A DNA stretch of 64,000 nt from Haloarchaeobius litoreus. GTDB lineage: Archaea > Halobacteriota > Halobacteria > Halobacteriales > Natrialbaceae. Positions 23,212 through 31,631 of this stretch are shown here, piece after piece. A program made the position numbers and the translations under genes. The DNA is taken from assembly GCF_024495425.1 (NCBI RefSeq), contig NZ_JANHJR010000001.1:930001-994000 (forward strand). Reading direction: 5' to 3'. The number at the start of each line of letters is the position of its first letter. Position 1 is the first letter of the stretch. Under the pieces are notes generated by a model. It saw only the letters and a program-made list of their open reading frames with translations, was not told the origin of the DNA and made no database searches.

Positions 23212-25281
23212 ATGGACTGGCAACCTACCGTCTACCTCGTCCCGTTCGTCTTCTCGATGCTCCTGTCGTTCGGGCTGTTCCTCTACGTCGTCGTCGGCCG
23301 GACGCACCTGCTCGACCGGCCGGTCGTCCGTATGTTCGTCGCCCTCACGTTCAGCATCGCTGTCTGGGCCGTCGGCGACGTGTTCCAGCTCCTCACGACC
23401 GACCTCGTCGCCAAGCGTGCCTGGCTGGCGGTCCAGTTCATCGGTGCGAGCGCCTCGACGCTGGGCCTGCTCGGGTTCGCGCTCGCGTACACGGACAACG
23501 ACGAGTGGCTGACGCCGCGGGTGTTCGGTCTGCTGGCCGTCGAGATGGTCGTCGCACTCGGCCTCCTCGCGACGAGCCCGGGGTACCACCAGCTCTACGT
23601 AACCGCCGTGGACACGGCAGTGGACCCCGACACCGGGCTGGTGATGCTCGAACGGAGCCTCGGCCCGGCCGCGACGTTCCACGTCGTCTACTCGTACGCG
23701 CTCATCCTCGCCGCCCTCGCCCTGCTCCTGCGGGCCGCGGTTCGCTCCGAACAGTTCTTTCGCTCGCAGTCACTGGCCGTCATCGCCGCAATCGTCGTCC
23801 CGTTCGTCGTCAACGTGGGCTGGTTCGTCAGCCTCGGTTCGGGAGCGATCCTCGATTTCACCGTCCTCGGGTTCTCGTTCTCGGCCGTCGCGCTCTGGTA
23901 CGCCATCTCGCGGTACTCGCTGCTCGCAGTCTCCCCCGTTGCACGCAAGACGGTCGTCGAGAACATGCAGGATGCGGTGGTCGTCGTCGACAGCGATGGC
24001 CGTATCGTCGACGCGAACCCGGCCGTCGAAGGACTCGGGATGGTGCGACCGACCGCACTGATCGGCGAGACCGCGGTCGAGGTGCTCCCGTCGTTCGCGC
24101 CGGTCCTCACGGGCGACGAGCCGGCCGACGAGCTGTCGGTCGAGACAGACGACGGGACGCGGCACTTCGCGGTCACCAAGCAGCCTCTCGAGTCGGCGTC
24201 GGCGGGGACTACGCTCCTCATCCTCAGGGACGTGACCGAACAACGTCGCATCGAGCAGCGCTACCAGCGGCTCATCGAGAACTCCTCGGACATGATAACC
24301 GTCCTCGGCGCGGACGGCCGCATCAAGTACGACAGTCCGGCTATCGAGGGACTGCTGGGCTACGACCAGGACGAGTGGGTCGGTCGCCGGGGGCGGGAGC
24401 GGCTCCACCCCGACGACCAGGACCGGTTGGTCGCGGAGTTCCAGCAGGCGCTCGACGAACGCGCCCACACCTCGCGCCACGAGTACCGGATCCGCCACGC
24501 CGACGGCTCCTGGCGGGTGTTCGAGTCGTTCGCGTCGAACCTGCTCCACGACCCCGTGGTCGAGGGCATCGTCCTCAACTCCCGAGACGTGACCGACCGA
24601 AAACGTCGCGAACGGGAACTGGAGCGGACGAACGAGCGGCTCGACGAGTTCGCGAGCGTGGTGAGCCACGACCTCCGGAACCCGCTGACCGTGGGCAACG
24701 GCTACCTGCAGGCCGCGAAGGAGGGCGATATGGCGGCACTGGAGGTCGTCGAGGAGACCCACGAGCGCATGGAGCGCATCGTCGACGACGCGCTCGAACT
24801 CGCGCGGCAGGGGGACACCGTCGAGCAGACCGACGCGGTCGAGCTGACCACCGTGGCGCGGCGTGCCTGGGCGACCGTCGAGACGGGCGACGCCGTGCTC
24901 CAGTTCGACGGTGAGGGCACCGTGTCGGCCGACCGGGACAGGCTCCGTCGGCTCTTCGAGAACCTGTTCCGGAACTGTGTCGAGCACGGGACGACCGACG
25001 AGGGCGCAGTGACCGTCACCGTCGGGTTCGAGCACGAAGAGGACGCGGACGATGCGACGGTCGCCCGTTTCTACGTCGCGGACGACGGGCTGGGGATTCC
25101 AGCCGACCAGCGAGAGCGGGTGTTCGAGTCCGGCGTCACGACCAACGACGAGGGGACCGGGTTCGGGCTCGCCATCGTCGAGAGCATCGCCCGGGCCCAC
25201 GGCTGGTCGGTGACCGCCGAGGAGAGCGAGACGGGCGGTGCGCGGTTCACCGTCGAGCTGAGCGGGTCGACCGCTGGATGA
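23212..25281 (+). CDS. 7TM-PAS-PAS histidine kinase
   Basis: The 689-residue protein starts with seven hydrophobic helices (about residues 1-230; VYLVPFVFSMLLSFGLFLYV is the first), the histidine-kinase-associated 7TM module. Two PAS domains follow (DAVVVVDSDGRIVDANPAVE and SDMITVLGADGRIKYDSPAI). HisKA has VVSHDLRNPLT with phosphoacceptor H486, and the ATPase domain has FENLFRNCVEHG, DDGLGIP and GTGFGLAIVESIA. It is a membrane sensor kinase of unknown input. No response regulator is adjacent. The tail SGSTAG ends 18 bases before the convergent HTH gene. Confidence 0.9.
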   Translation: MDWQPTVYLVPFVFSMLLSFGLFLYVVVGRTHLLDRPVVRMFVALTFSIAVWAVGDVFQLLTTDLVAKRAWLAVQFIGASASTLGLLGFALAYTDNDEWLTPRVFGLLAVEMVVALGLLATSPGYHQLYVTAVDTAVDPDTGLVMLERSLGPAATFHVVYSYALILAALALLLRAAVRSEQFFRSQSLAVIAAIVVPFVVNVGWFVSLGSGAILDFTVLGFSFSAVALWYAISRYSLLAVSPVARKTVVENMQDAVVVVDSDGRIVDANPAVEGLGMVRPTALIGETAVEVLPSFAPVLTGDEPADELSVETDDGTRHFAVTKQPLESASAGTTLLILRDVTEQRRIEQRYQRLIENSSDMITVLGADGRIKYDSPAIEGLLGYDQDEWVGRRGRERLHPDDQDRLVAEFQQALDERAHTSRHEYRIRHADGSWRVFESFASNLLHDPVVEGIVLNSRDVTDRKRRERELERTNERLDEFASVVSHDLRNPLTVGNGYLQAAKEGDMAALEVVEETHERMERIVDDALELARQGDTVEQTDAVELTTVARRAWATVETGDAVLQFDGEGTVSADRDRLRRLFENLFRNCVEHGTTDEGAVTVTVGFEHEEDADDATVARFYVADDGLGIPADQRERVFESGVTTNDEGTGFGLAIVESIARAHGWSVTAEESETGGARFTVELSGSTAG

Positions 25282-25298
25282 GCCACCCGGCGGGTCGG

Positions 25299-25931
25299 TT
25301 ACTCGAACACCTGCGCCATGAGCGCGGCCTGTCCGCGCCGGAGCCGTTCGAGGAACGCCGACTTCCCGATGCCCAGCTCCGCGGCGACATCGCCGGCGTC
25401 GGCGCGCCGCGGTACCTCGAAGTAGCCCATCTCGTTGGCGAGCCGTAGCGCCTCCTCCTGGGCCGGGGTGAACCCCCACCGGCGCGCGACGGCCTCGTCG
25501 TCCTCGCTCCCGAGCGGGTAGATGCGTTCGAGGGTGACGCCGACCGCCTCGCCCGCGGCCTCCAGGACGCCCTCGAGCACGTCGTACCCGACGACCGCGC
25601 CGGTGTAGGTCTCGATGCCGTCGTCGTAGCGGAGCGCCTCAGCCATGAACCCGGCGTCCGTCAGCTGGTGGACGACGCAGGGGTGCTTCGACAGACAGCG
25701 GTAGTTCACCCGGTCGTCCGTCGTCGAGGCGTGGAGGTACCGGATGCGTTCGTCGGCGTCGAGGACCGACGCGATGGCGGGGTCGCCGCTGAACTGGAGG
25801 AGCGCGTTCCCGTCGGCACGCCGCTGCGGGGGCTTCGCCTCCACGGCGGTGTCCGTCTCGCGTGTCGCTGTCGCGAGCGGGCAGTCGTCACCGGTCACGG
25901 CGAACTCGACGACGAGACACTCCTCGATCAT
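25299..25931 (-). CDS. Bat-like HTH_10 regulator next to the paa operon
   Basis: The 210-residue protein (MIEECLVVEFAVTGDDCPLA) has an N-terminal sensory part and a C-terminal bacterio-opsin-activator type helix-turn-helix: GFTPAQEEALRLANEMGYF, EVPRRADAGDVAAELGIGKS and AFLERLRRGQAALM. The ATG at 25931 was chosen; upstream in-frame sequence is not family-like. It is divergent from paaA with a shared spacer holding a TATATAAA box, so it is the most likely regulator of phenylacetate degradation here. Its inducer is unknown. Confidence 0.85.
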   Translation of the reverse strand: MIEECLVVEFAVTGDDCPLATATRETDTAVEAKPPQRRADGNALLQFSGDPAIASVLDADERIRYLHASTTDDRVNYRCLSKHPCVVHQLTDAGFMAEALRYDDGIETYTGAVVGYDVLEGVLEAAGEAVGVTLERIYPLGSEDDEAVARRWGFTPAQEEALRLANEMGYFEVPRRADAGDVAAELGIGKSAFLERLRRGQAALMAQVFE

Positions 25932-25994
25932 GGGAATCCGTTCGCTGGGGCCACGTATGGGGCTGTCGGCGAACCGAACGTCTTGCCGAAATAG

Positions 25995-26002
25995 TATATA
26001 AA
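25995..26002 (+). promoter_or_regulatory. TATA box of the paa operon
   Basis: TATATAAA at 25995-26002 is the strongest TATA element in the spacer. A start about 25 bases downstream would leave a short 5' UTR before paaA. The palindrome GTCCC-n7-GGGAC at 26039-26055, overlapping the paaA start codon, could be an operator. Confidence 0.55.
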
Positions 26003-26048
26003 CCCCACACATGAACGGGTTAAGCTGTTAGTCGTTGGGTCCCGAAAT

Positions 26049-27008
26049 ATGGGACGAACTATCATGGATATCGAGGAGGTCAAACAGCGGGCCGGACCGC
26101 GGGAGTTCAGTCCGAAGGACGACATGCCGGAGGAGTACCGGAAGGCGGCGACGCGGATGATCCAGTTCCACGCGAACTCGGAGATCATGGGCGCGTACCT
26201 GGAGAAGCCGTTCATCCGCCAGGCGCCGAGCCTCGACCGCAAGCTCGCGTTCAGCGCGAAGGTGCAGGACGAGATCGGGCACGGGCAGCTGCTCTACCGG
26301 GCCGCCGAGAGCCTGGGCATCAAGACCCGTGACGAGATGCTCGACGAGCTCGCCGAGGGCGAGGGGAAGTTCCTGAACTGCTTCCACTACCCGATGGACA
26401 GCTACGTCGAGACGCCGATGATCGCGTTCTTCGTCGACGGCGCGGCGATGCGTCGACAGGCCACACTCAAGTCCACCTCGTGGGAGCCGTACGCCCACGC
26501 GATGGACAAGGTCTGCTTCGAGGAGGGCTTCCACGTCAAGCACGGCGAGGCCATCCTCTACGAACTGATGACCGGCTCGAAGAAGGAACAGGAGATGACC
26601 CAGGAGGCGTTCGAGGAGTGGTGGCCGCGCATCATCCAGTTCTTCGGCCCCACCAACGACAAGTCGACCCACCACGGCTTCGCCAGCGAGGTCGGCCTGA
26701 AGCAGATGGGCAACGACGAGCTCCGGACCGCGTTCCTCAACGCCTACATCCCGAAGGCCGAGAAGTACGGCCTCGAGATCCCCGACGAGCCGCGCATCTC
26801 GAAGAACGACGACGGCACCTACGAGGTCGTCGAGGAGGACCTCGACTGGGACGAGTTCTTCACCATCGCGAAGAACGACTACGAGCCCGGCGTCGGCCAG
26901 ATCGAGGGCCGGAAGGCGTCCCAGGACGCCGTCGAATGGGTCCGCGAATCGCTCGACAACCACGAGAACCGGCTCTACGGTTCCAGCCAGCCGCAGGCGG
27001 CAGACTGA
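26049..27008 (+). CDS. paaA: Phenylacetyl-CoA 1,2-epoxidase catalytic subunit PaaA
   Basis: PaaA is the di-iron oxygenase subunit that epoxidises the ring of phenylacetyl-CoA, the second step of aerobic phenylacetate catabolism. The four-helix di-iron ligands are visible: E45 (NSEIMGAYL), E75 and H78 (DEIGHGQ), and the second pair in FEEGFHVKHGE (E159, H162). Length (319 aa) fits the family. A second ATG at 26064 is an alternative start. It is the first gene of paaABCD. Acidic residues are added at the C-terminus as usual for halophiles. Confidence 0.95.
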   Translation: MGRTIMDIEEVKQRAGPREFSPKDDMPEEYRKAATRMIQFHANSEIMGAYLEKPFIRQAPSLDRKLAFSAKVQDEIGHGQLLYRAAESLGIKTRDEMLDELAEGEGKFLNCFHYPMDSYVETPMIAFFVDGAAMRRQATLKSTSWEPYAHAMDKVCFEEGFHVKHGEAILYELMTGSKKEQEMTQEAFEEWWPRIIQFFGPTNDKSTHHGFASEVGLKQMGNDELRTAFLNAYIPKAEKYGLEIPDEPRISKNDDGTYEVVEEDLDWDEFFTIAKNDYEPGVGQIEGRKASQDAVEWVRESLDNHENRLYGSSQPQAAD

Positions 27009-27012
27009 GACC

Positions 27013-27348
27013 ATGATCTGGGAAGTATTCCGACAGGAGAAGTCGGGCGACTACCACAAGCACTGTGGGAACGTCCACGCACCGGACCGGGAGATGGCGC
27101 TGCTGTTCGCCGAGATCCAGCACGGGCGACGCAAGCCGACGAACAGCCTCTGGGTCACCCCGCAGAAGGAGATCGGCGAGGTCGACACCGAGGACGCCGC
27201 GTTCGGGGGCACGACGGACAAGTCCTACCGGTGGGCCATGACCTACAACTTCGAGGCCGCGGCCTCGGAGGTCGAGGAGTCCGAGAGCGAGCAGGTCACC
27301 GCAGACCGCGAGCGCAAGGCCCAGATCGAGAAGGCGGGTGGTAACTGA
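27013..27348 (+). CDS. paaB: Phenylacetyl-CoA epoxidase subunit PaaB
   Basis: The 111-residue protein begins MIWEVFRQEKSGDYHKHCGN and has the PaaB pattern: VHAPDREMALLFAEIQHGRR and NSLWVTPQKEIGEV. PaaB is the small subunit that bridges PaaAC heterodimers in the epoxidase complex. It starts four bases after paaA. Its stop overlaps the paaC start by one base (TGATG), indicating translational coupling. The C-terminal part is acidic and possibly disordered (EVEESESEQVTAD). Confidence 0.95.
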   Translation: MIWEVFRQEKSGDYHKHCGNVHAPDREMALLFAEIQHGRRKPTNSLWVTPQKEIGEVDTEDAAFGGTTDKSYRWAMTYNFEAAASEVEESESEQVTADRERKAQIEKAGGN

Positions 27349-28220
27349 TGGCGGCCGTCGAGGAGCTCTCCGAGCCCGGGTCGCTGTCCGAGGAGGAGCG
27401 CGAGGCCGTCCGTCACCAGCTGTTCCGGCTGGCCGACGACGAGTTCGTGCTCGCCGAGCGCTACACCGAGTGGCAGGTCAAGGCTCCCACGCTGGAGTCC
27501 GACCTCGCGTTCTCGAACATCGCACAGGACGAGCTGGGCCACGCCCGGCTCTGGTACGACCTGCTGCAGGACTGGGGTGCCGAGGAGTCCGAGCTCATCT
27601 GGGAGCGCGACCCGTCGGAGTGGCGCCACTCCACGCTGGTCGAGCTCCCGTTCGAGGAGGGCGACTGGTCGGACCCCGTCCTCCGGTCGTACCTCTACGA
27701 CGTGGCCGAGGACATCCAGCTCCGCGCGCTGCAGGACTCGACGTACCCGCGCATCCGCGACCGCGTCGGCAAGATCCTCGGCGAGGAGGACTACCACCGC
27801 GAGCACGCGGCGAGCTGGCTCGAACGGCTCTGCGAGGAGGACGAGAGCCGTGCCCGCGTGCAGGACGCCCTCGACCGGCTGTTCCCGCACGCGCTGACGC
27901 TGTTCGCGCCCACCGACGAGGCGGTCGAGGACCGCATCGACGAGCTCGGCATCCGCAGCGAGCCCCTCGTGACCATGCGCGAGGAGTGGCTCGACGAGGT
28001 CGTCCCGTTCCTCGAGTCGCTTGGCCTCAGCGTCGATGACGCCGAGCTTCCAGAGCAGTACGACGTCCACCACAGCCAGCTCGAGCTCCCCGAGCACACG
28101 GGGCGAGACCAGTCCCACACCGACGACTGGTTCGACCTGTACGACGAGTTCACGCGCTCGTACCGGGAGCTCGGGCGCACCAGCGCCGCGCGCATCATGA
28201 AGGACCCCGACGATGAGTAA
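27348..28220 (+). CDS. paaC: Phenylacetyl-CoA epoxidase structural subunit PaaC
   Basis: PaaC is the non-catalytic ferritin-like partner of PaaA. The 290-residue protein shows the family pattern: LADDEFVLAERYTEWQVKAP, LAFSNIAQDELGHARLWYD, and IRDRVGKILGEEDYHREHAA. The di-iron-like residues are partly retained in DELGHA, as in other PaaC proteins, though catalysis resides in PaaA. It overlaps paaB upstream and paaD downstream (8 bases), so the three subunits are made together. Confidence 0.93.
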   Translation: MAAVEELSEPGSLSEEEREAVRHQLFRLADDEFVLAERYTEWQVKAPTLESDLAFSNIAQDELGHARLWYDLLQDWGAEESELIWERDPSEWRHSTLVELPFEEGDWSDPVLRSYLYDVAEDIQLRALQDSTYPRIRDRVGKILGEEDYHREHAASWLERLCEEDESRARVQDALDRLFPHALTLFAPTDEAVEDRIDELGIRSEPLVTMREEWLDEVVPFLESLGLSVDDAELPEQYDVHHSQLELPEHTGRDQSHTDDWFDLYDEFTRSYRELGRTSAARIMKDPDDE

Positions 28221-28683
28221 CGCCTACGACACGGACATCCCGGACTCTGTCGACCCCGTCGACGACGACTGTGTGGAGCCGGCCGGGGAGGCCTGTGTCT
28301 ACACCGAGTACGTCGAGGGCGAGGCGTACGACGACGTGCCCGCGACCGGCGAGGGCGCAGAGGGCGTCGAGCGCGACGTCTGGGACACCCTCTACGGGAT
28401 CGAGGACCCGGAGATGCCCGTCTCCATCGTCGACCTCGGGCTCATCTACGGCGTCAGCGTCGACGCCGACGACGGCGAGACCGTCGCCACGGTCGACATG
28501 ACGCTGACGTACTCGGGCTGTCCCGCACGGGACATGCTCCAGGACCAGATGCGCGAGGCCGTCGAGGCCGTCGACGGCGTCGACCGCGCCGACCTGCGGC
28601 TGGTCTGGTCGCCCGAGTGGAACCTCGAACTGGTGACCGAGCAGGGCAAACAGGACCTCCGCGAGTTCGGACTGAGCATATGA
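28213..28683 (+). CDS. paaD: PaaD, MIP18/DUF59 domain of the epoxidase maturation protein
   Basis: The 156-residue protein contains the MIP18/DUF59 domain (YGIEDPEMPVSIVDLGLIYG, VDMTLTYSGCPARDMLQDQM, DRADLRLVWSPEWNLELV), required for iron-sulfur or di-iron assembly of the epoxidase. In E. coli PaaD this domain is followed by a zinc ribbon in the same chain. Here the ribbon is a separate ORF overlapping by ATGA. The N-terminus is longer and acidic (DSVDPVDDDCVEPAG). Function is from family knowledge and operon position. Confidence 0.9.
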   Translation: MSNAYDTDIPDSVDPVDDDCVEPAGEACVYTEYVEGEAYDDVPATGEGAEGVERDVWDTLYGIEDPEMPVSIVDLGLIYGVSVDADDGETVATVDMTLTYSGCPARDMLQDQMREAVEAVDGVDRADLRLVWSPEWNLELVTEQGKQDLREFGLSI

Positions 28684-28847
28684 GACGCGCAGACCCCTCC
28701 GTCACGACCAGCGGCGACCTGGAGGGAGCCGAGTGTCCGTACTGCGGCTCCGAGAACACCGTGCGCGACCACCCGAAGGGACCGTCGCTCTGCCGGTCGA
28801 TGCACTACTGCAACGACTGCGAGCAGCCCTTCGAAAGGTTCGAATAG
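28680..28847 (+). CDS. Separate PaaD-type zinc ribbon (55 aa)
   Basis: This small ORF overlaps the paaD stop by four bases. It encodes CPYCGSENTVRDHPKGPSL, then CRSMHYCNDCEQPFERFE. The two Cys pairs and the final CEQPFERF match the C-terminal zinc ribbon of bacterial PaaD proteins (C-x-x-C, then CN-x-C-x-x-PF). The bacterial one-gene arrangement is thus split into two cistrons. It probably works with the preceding protein in epoxidase maturation. No PaaE reductase follows. Confidence 0.85.
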   Translation: MRRADPSVTTSGDLEGAECPYCGSENTVRDHPKGPSLCRSMHYCNDCEQPFERFE

Positions 28848-28927
28848 CCGTCCGTCTCCTCGTTTTCCGCCCACGAGCGACCGCGTCGACCGCCGGAGCT
28901 TTGGTCGTCCATGCTGACCCGGCAGGT

Positions 28928-29749
28928 ATGGACGCGCAGCCGCTCGCGGAGCTCGCTGCCCCCGCCGCCGTGTTCGAGCGGATGCTCTCGCTCGCGGCGG
29001 TCGAGCCCCCGGGCAGCGACGAGCCGTACTACGACGAGATGCTGCTGCAGATCGACGAGTCGTCGCTCCGGACGCCTGCCGGGAGTGTGGACGCACCGCT
29101 GTCCGCGTACTGCACGGCCGAGGCGGACCTGCTCGACGCGGTCGACGGCGTCGAAGGGGGCCCGGTCACGGCGGTGTTCGACATCGTCGAGCTCCGCGAC
29201 TGGATGGCCTGGGTGGACGACGGGGGCGAGGGCGTCTCGGTCCGGGTGGACGGCGACCCCGAAACCAGCGAAGCGTCGGCGCTCGTCGTCCGGAGCGGTG
29301 CGGCGACCGCCCGCGTGGACTGTGTCCGTGACTCGGGGCTGCTCGCGGACGTCCCGCGCGAGCTGCCTGGTCGGTTCACGGCAGACGAGCGGTTCCGCCT
29401 CGCCGACGGGACGCCCGCCCCGACGGTCGTCGAGACGGACGCCGACCAGCTCCGTCGGATCGCCAGCGGCGTCCGCACGGCGGGGACGGCGACGTTCCCG
29501 TTCGTCGTCGCGGACGGGGCGCTCCGGTTCGAGCTCGAAGAGGGTGGTCGGGCCAGGGCGAGTGCCGAGCTGGCGGGCGAGGTCAGCGGGCCGGATGTAC
29601 ACAACGAGTACGGCGGGGCGCTCGGGCGTGTCGCCGACGTGCTCACCGGTCCCGTGACGCTCCAGACCGGGCCGGACGCACCGCTGGCCGTCGTCAGCCG
29701 CCACTCCGGGTTCACGCTGCGCTACGTGCTGTCGCGGGTAGAATCGTGA
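28928..29749 (+). CDS. Divergent PCNA-like protein
   Basis: The 273-residue protein looks like a sliding-clamp fold: AVFDIVELRDWMAWVDDG in the first half, and TVVETDADQLRRIASGVRTA and ALRFELEEGGRARASAEL in the second. The end VTLQTGPDAPLAVVSRHSG, FTLRYVLSRVES resembles the last strands of PCNA. Length fits one clamp monomer. The main PCNA of haloarchaea is more conserved than this, and the interdomain loop is not recognisable, so this is probably a paralogue or a diverged relative. A role in replication is not demonstrated. Confidence 0.6.
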   Translation: MDAQPLAELAAPAAVFERMLSLAAVEPPGSDEPYYDEMLLQIDESSLRTPAGSVDAPLSAYCTAEADLLDAVDGVEGGPVTAVFDIVELRDWMAWVDDGGEGVSVRVDGDPETSEASALVVRSGAATARVDCVRDSGLLADVPRELPGRFTADERFRLADGTPAPTVVETDADQLRRIASGVRTAGTATFPFVVADGALRFELEEGGRARASAELAGEVSGPDVHNEYGGALGRVADVLTGPVTLQTGPDAPLAVVSRHSGFTLRYVLSRVES

Positions 29750-29755
29750 GGCAGG

Positions 29756-29917
29756 TCAGTTCGGTCCCGCTACATCGAGTGTGTAGTCGGACCGGATCCA
29801 CGCGTCCTCGTTCTCCGAGTCGAAGATCTCGACTCGGCCGTCGTCGGATTCGCGTGCTCTGAATCTCGTGTCGATAGCTGGGGGGCCGTCGGAACTCGTG
29901 TTGTTCGCGCTACTCAT
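29756..29917 (-). CDS. Small conserved haloarchaeal protein (53 aa)
   Basis: From the ATG at 29917 the product starts MSSANNTSSDGPPAIDTRF and continues RARESDDGRVEIFDSENEDA to the end RSDYTLDVAGPN. RARESDDGRVEIFD-x-EN-x-x-AWI recurs, in my memory, across many haloarchaeal genomes as a short protein of unknown function. The upstream in-frame ATG at 30007 would add 30 polar residues without family match. It lies between the PCNA-like gene and the divergent nop5 operon. Confidence 0.7.
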   Translation of the reverse strand: MSSANNTSSDGPPAIDTRFRARESDDGRVEIFDSENEDAWIRSDYTLDVAGPN

Positions 29918-30081
29918 TGTCTGTGTCGGGCGTTGGCACCCGAATCGAGTATCAGAAGGAGATGGGTCTGCAGACATAAGCTTTCCGCCGTGACTGATTG
30001 GGAACATCGAACTATTTAATCACGTACCAGGGCCGCGCCGAGTCGGTGGCCTTTACTCGTCTGGCCGGCGAAGACGTGGCC

Positions 30082-30942
30082 ATGACAGGAGACGGGTGGT
30101 TCGTCGGCACACAGCGCGACGACACCGCCACGGGGGCCGAACACGTCCGGGAGGGGCGTGCGGACGCGCCGGCCGACTGGCCCGCACGGGCGGTCGAAGC
30201 CGGCTTCGCACCCGACGAGGAGGCGTACTACGCGGCGCTACACGAGGCCTGCATCGCGGCGACGCGGGGCGAGGCGACCGAGGCCGAACGCGCGGGCGAC
30301 CAGCAGCTCGTCCACGCCGTCCGGGCGATGGACGACTGCACGCGGACGGCCAACGAGCTGGCCGAGCGCCTGAGCGAGTGGGCCGGCGCGCTCTTCGACG
30401 AGGAGGGCGGCGGCATCGCGTTCGCCCGCGAGGTCGCCGACCGGGAGCCGACGACGCCCGACGAGGAGCGTGCAGTCTCGCTGGCCGACCGCGTGGTCGG
30501 CCTCGTCGACGAGGCAGACGAGCTGGAGGCCTACGTCGAGAGCCGCGCACCGACGGTCGCGCCGAACCTCGCCGCGATGGCCGGGCCGGTGCTCGCAGCG
30601 CGGCTCATCGCGCTCGCGGGCGGACTGGAGCCGCTGGCGAAGAAGCCCAGCGGGACCGTGCAGGTGCTCGGCGCGGAGGACGCGCTGTTCGCACACCTCC
30701 GCGGACACGCCAGTTCGCCGAAGCACGGCGTCATCTACACCCACGAGTACGTCCGCGGGACCCGGCCCGAGGACCGCGGCTCGGCGTCCCGTGCGCTCGC
30801 CGGGAAGCTGACCATCGCGGCCCGTGTGGACCACTACTCCGGCGAGCGCAAGCCCGAACTCGACGAGGAACTGGACGAGCGCATGGCGACCATCCGTGCG
30901 CGAGCCGAGGACGACGCATCGGCGGCGGAGGACGACACATGA
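30082..30942 (+). CDS. nop5: Nop5/Nop56-type C/D box RNP protein
   Basis: The start at 30082 (MTGDGWFVGTQRDD) was chosen. The 286-residue protein holds the Nop domain: NLAAMAGPVLAARLIALAGG, LEPLAKKPSGTVQVLGAEDA, LFAHLRGHASSPKHGVIYTH, a stretch diagnostic of Nop5/Nop56/Nop58. A coiled-coil lies N-terminal. With L7Ae and fibrillarin it assembles the C/D guide RNP that 2'-O-methylates rRNA and tRNA. It overlaps flpA by ATGA, so the two partners are co-translated. The acidic C-terminal tail replaces the Lys-rich tail of non-halophiles. Confidence 0.93.
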   Translation: MTGDGWFVGTQRDDTATGAEHVREGRADAPADWPARAVEAGFAPDEEAYYAALHEACIAATRGEATEAERAGDQQLVHAVRAMDDCTRTANELAERLSEWAGALFDEEGGGIAFAREVADREPTTPDEERAVSLADRVVGLVDEADELEAYVESRAPTVAPNLAAMAGPVLAARLIALAGGLEPLAKKPSGTVQVLGAEDALFAHLRGHASSPKHGVIYTHEYVRGTRPEDRGSASRALAGKLTIAARVDHYSGERKPELDEELDERMATIRARAEDDASAAEDDT

Positions 30943-31580
30943 GCGACGACAGCCACCTTCCCGACGGTGTCGAGCCCCGGACGTTCGACGGCGACCAGCG
31001 GCTCGCCACCCGCGGGGAACCGGTGTACGGCGAGCCCGTGCAGGACGGCTGGCGGGCGTGGGACCCGGGTCGCTCGAAGCTGGGGGCGATGCTCGGCCGC
31101 GGCATCGAGACCGGGTTCGAGGGCGGCGACACCGTGCTCTACCTCGGCGCGGCGAGCGGGACGACGGTGAGCCACGTCGCTGACTTCGCTGGCCCGACGT
31201 ACGCCGTCGAGTTCGCGCCCCGTCCGACACGGGACCTCGTCCGGGTCGCCGAGGACCGCGCGAACCTGTTCCCGTTGCTGAAGGACGCACGCAGGCCGGA
31301 GACGTACGCCCACGTCGTCGAGTCGGAGGTCGACGTGCTGTTCCAGGACGTGGCGACCCGCGGACAGGGCGACGTGGCGTGTCGGAACCGGCAGTTCCTC
31401 GCGGACGACGGCTGGCTCGTCGCGACCATCAAGGCCCGCAGCGAGGACGTGACCGGGCCGACCGAGGTGACGTTCGGGCACGTCGTCGAGACCATCGAGG
31501 CGGAGTACGAGGTCGTCACCACGGAGCGGATGGACCCGCTCCACGAGGACCACCTGGCGGTCGTCGCGCGTCCGCGGTGA
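30939..31580 (+). CDS. flpA: Fibrillarin-like rRNA/tRNA 2'-O-methyltransferase
   Basis: The 213-residue enzyme starts by ATGA overlap with nop5. Family motifs are visible: YGEPVQDGWRAWDPGRSKLG, the SAM-binding VLYLGAASGTTVSHVADF and the downstream PTYAVEFAPRPTRDL, VLFQDVATRGQGD and GWLVATIKAR. It transfers methyl groups from SAM to 2'-OH of target ribose under guide RNA control. The nop5-flpA pair is a standard archaeal operon. The SAM synthetase at 48537-49757 supplies its cofactor. Confidence 0.95.
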   Translation: MSDDSHLPDGVEPRTFDGDQRLATRGEPVYGEPVQDGWRAWDPGRSKLGAMLGRGIETGFEGGDTVLYLGAASGTTVSHVADFAGPTYAVEFAPRPTRDLVRVAEDRANLFPLLKDARRPETYAHVVESEVDVLFQDVATRGQGDVACRNRQFLADDGWLVATIKARSEDVTGPTEVTFGHVVETIEAEYEVVTTERMDPLHEDHLAVVARPR

Positions 31581-31631
31581 AGATACCCGACTCCGCACGC
31601 CTTTTTAGGCACCCACTCGAAGGAGCGTCCG

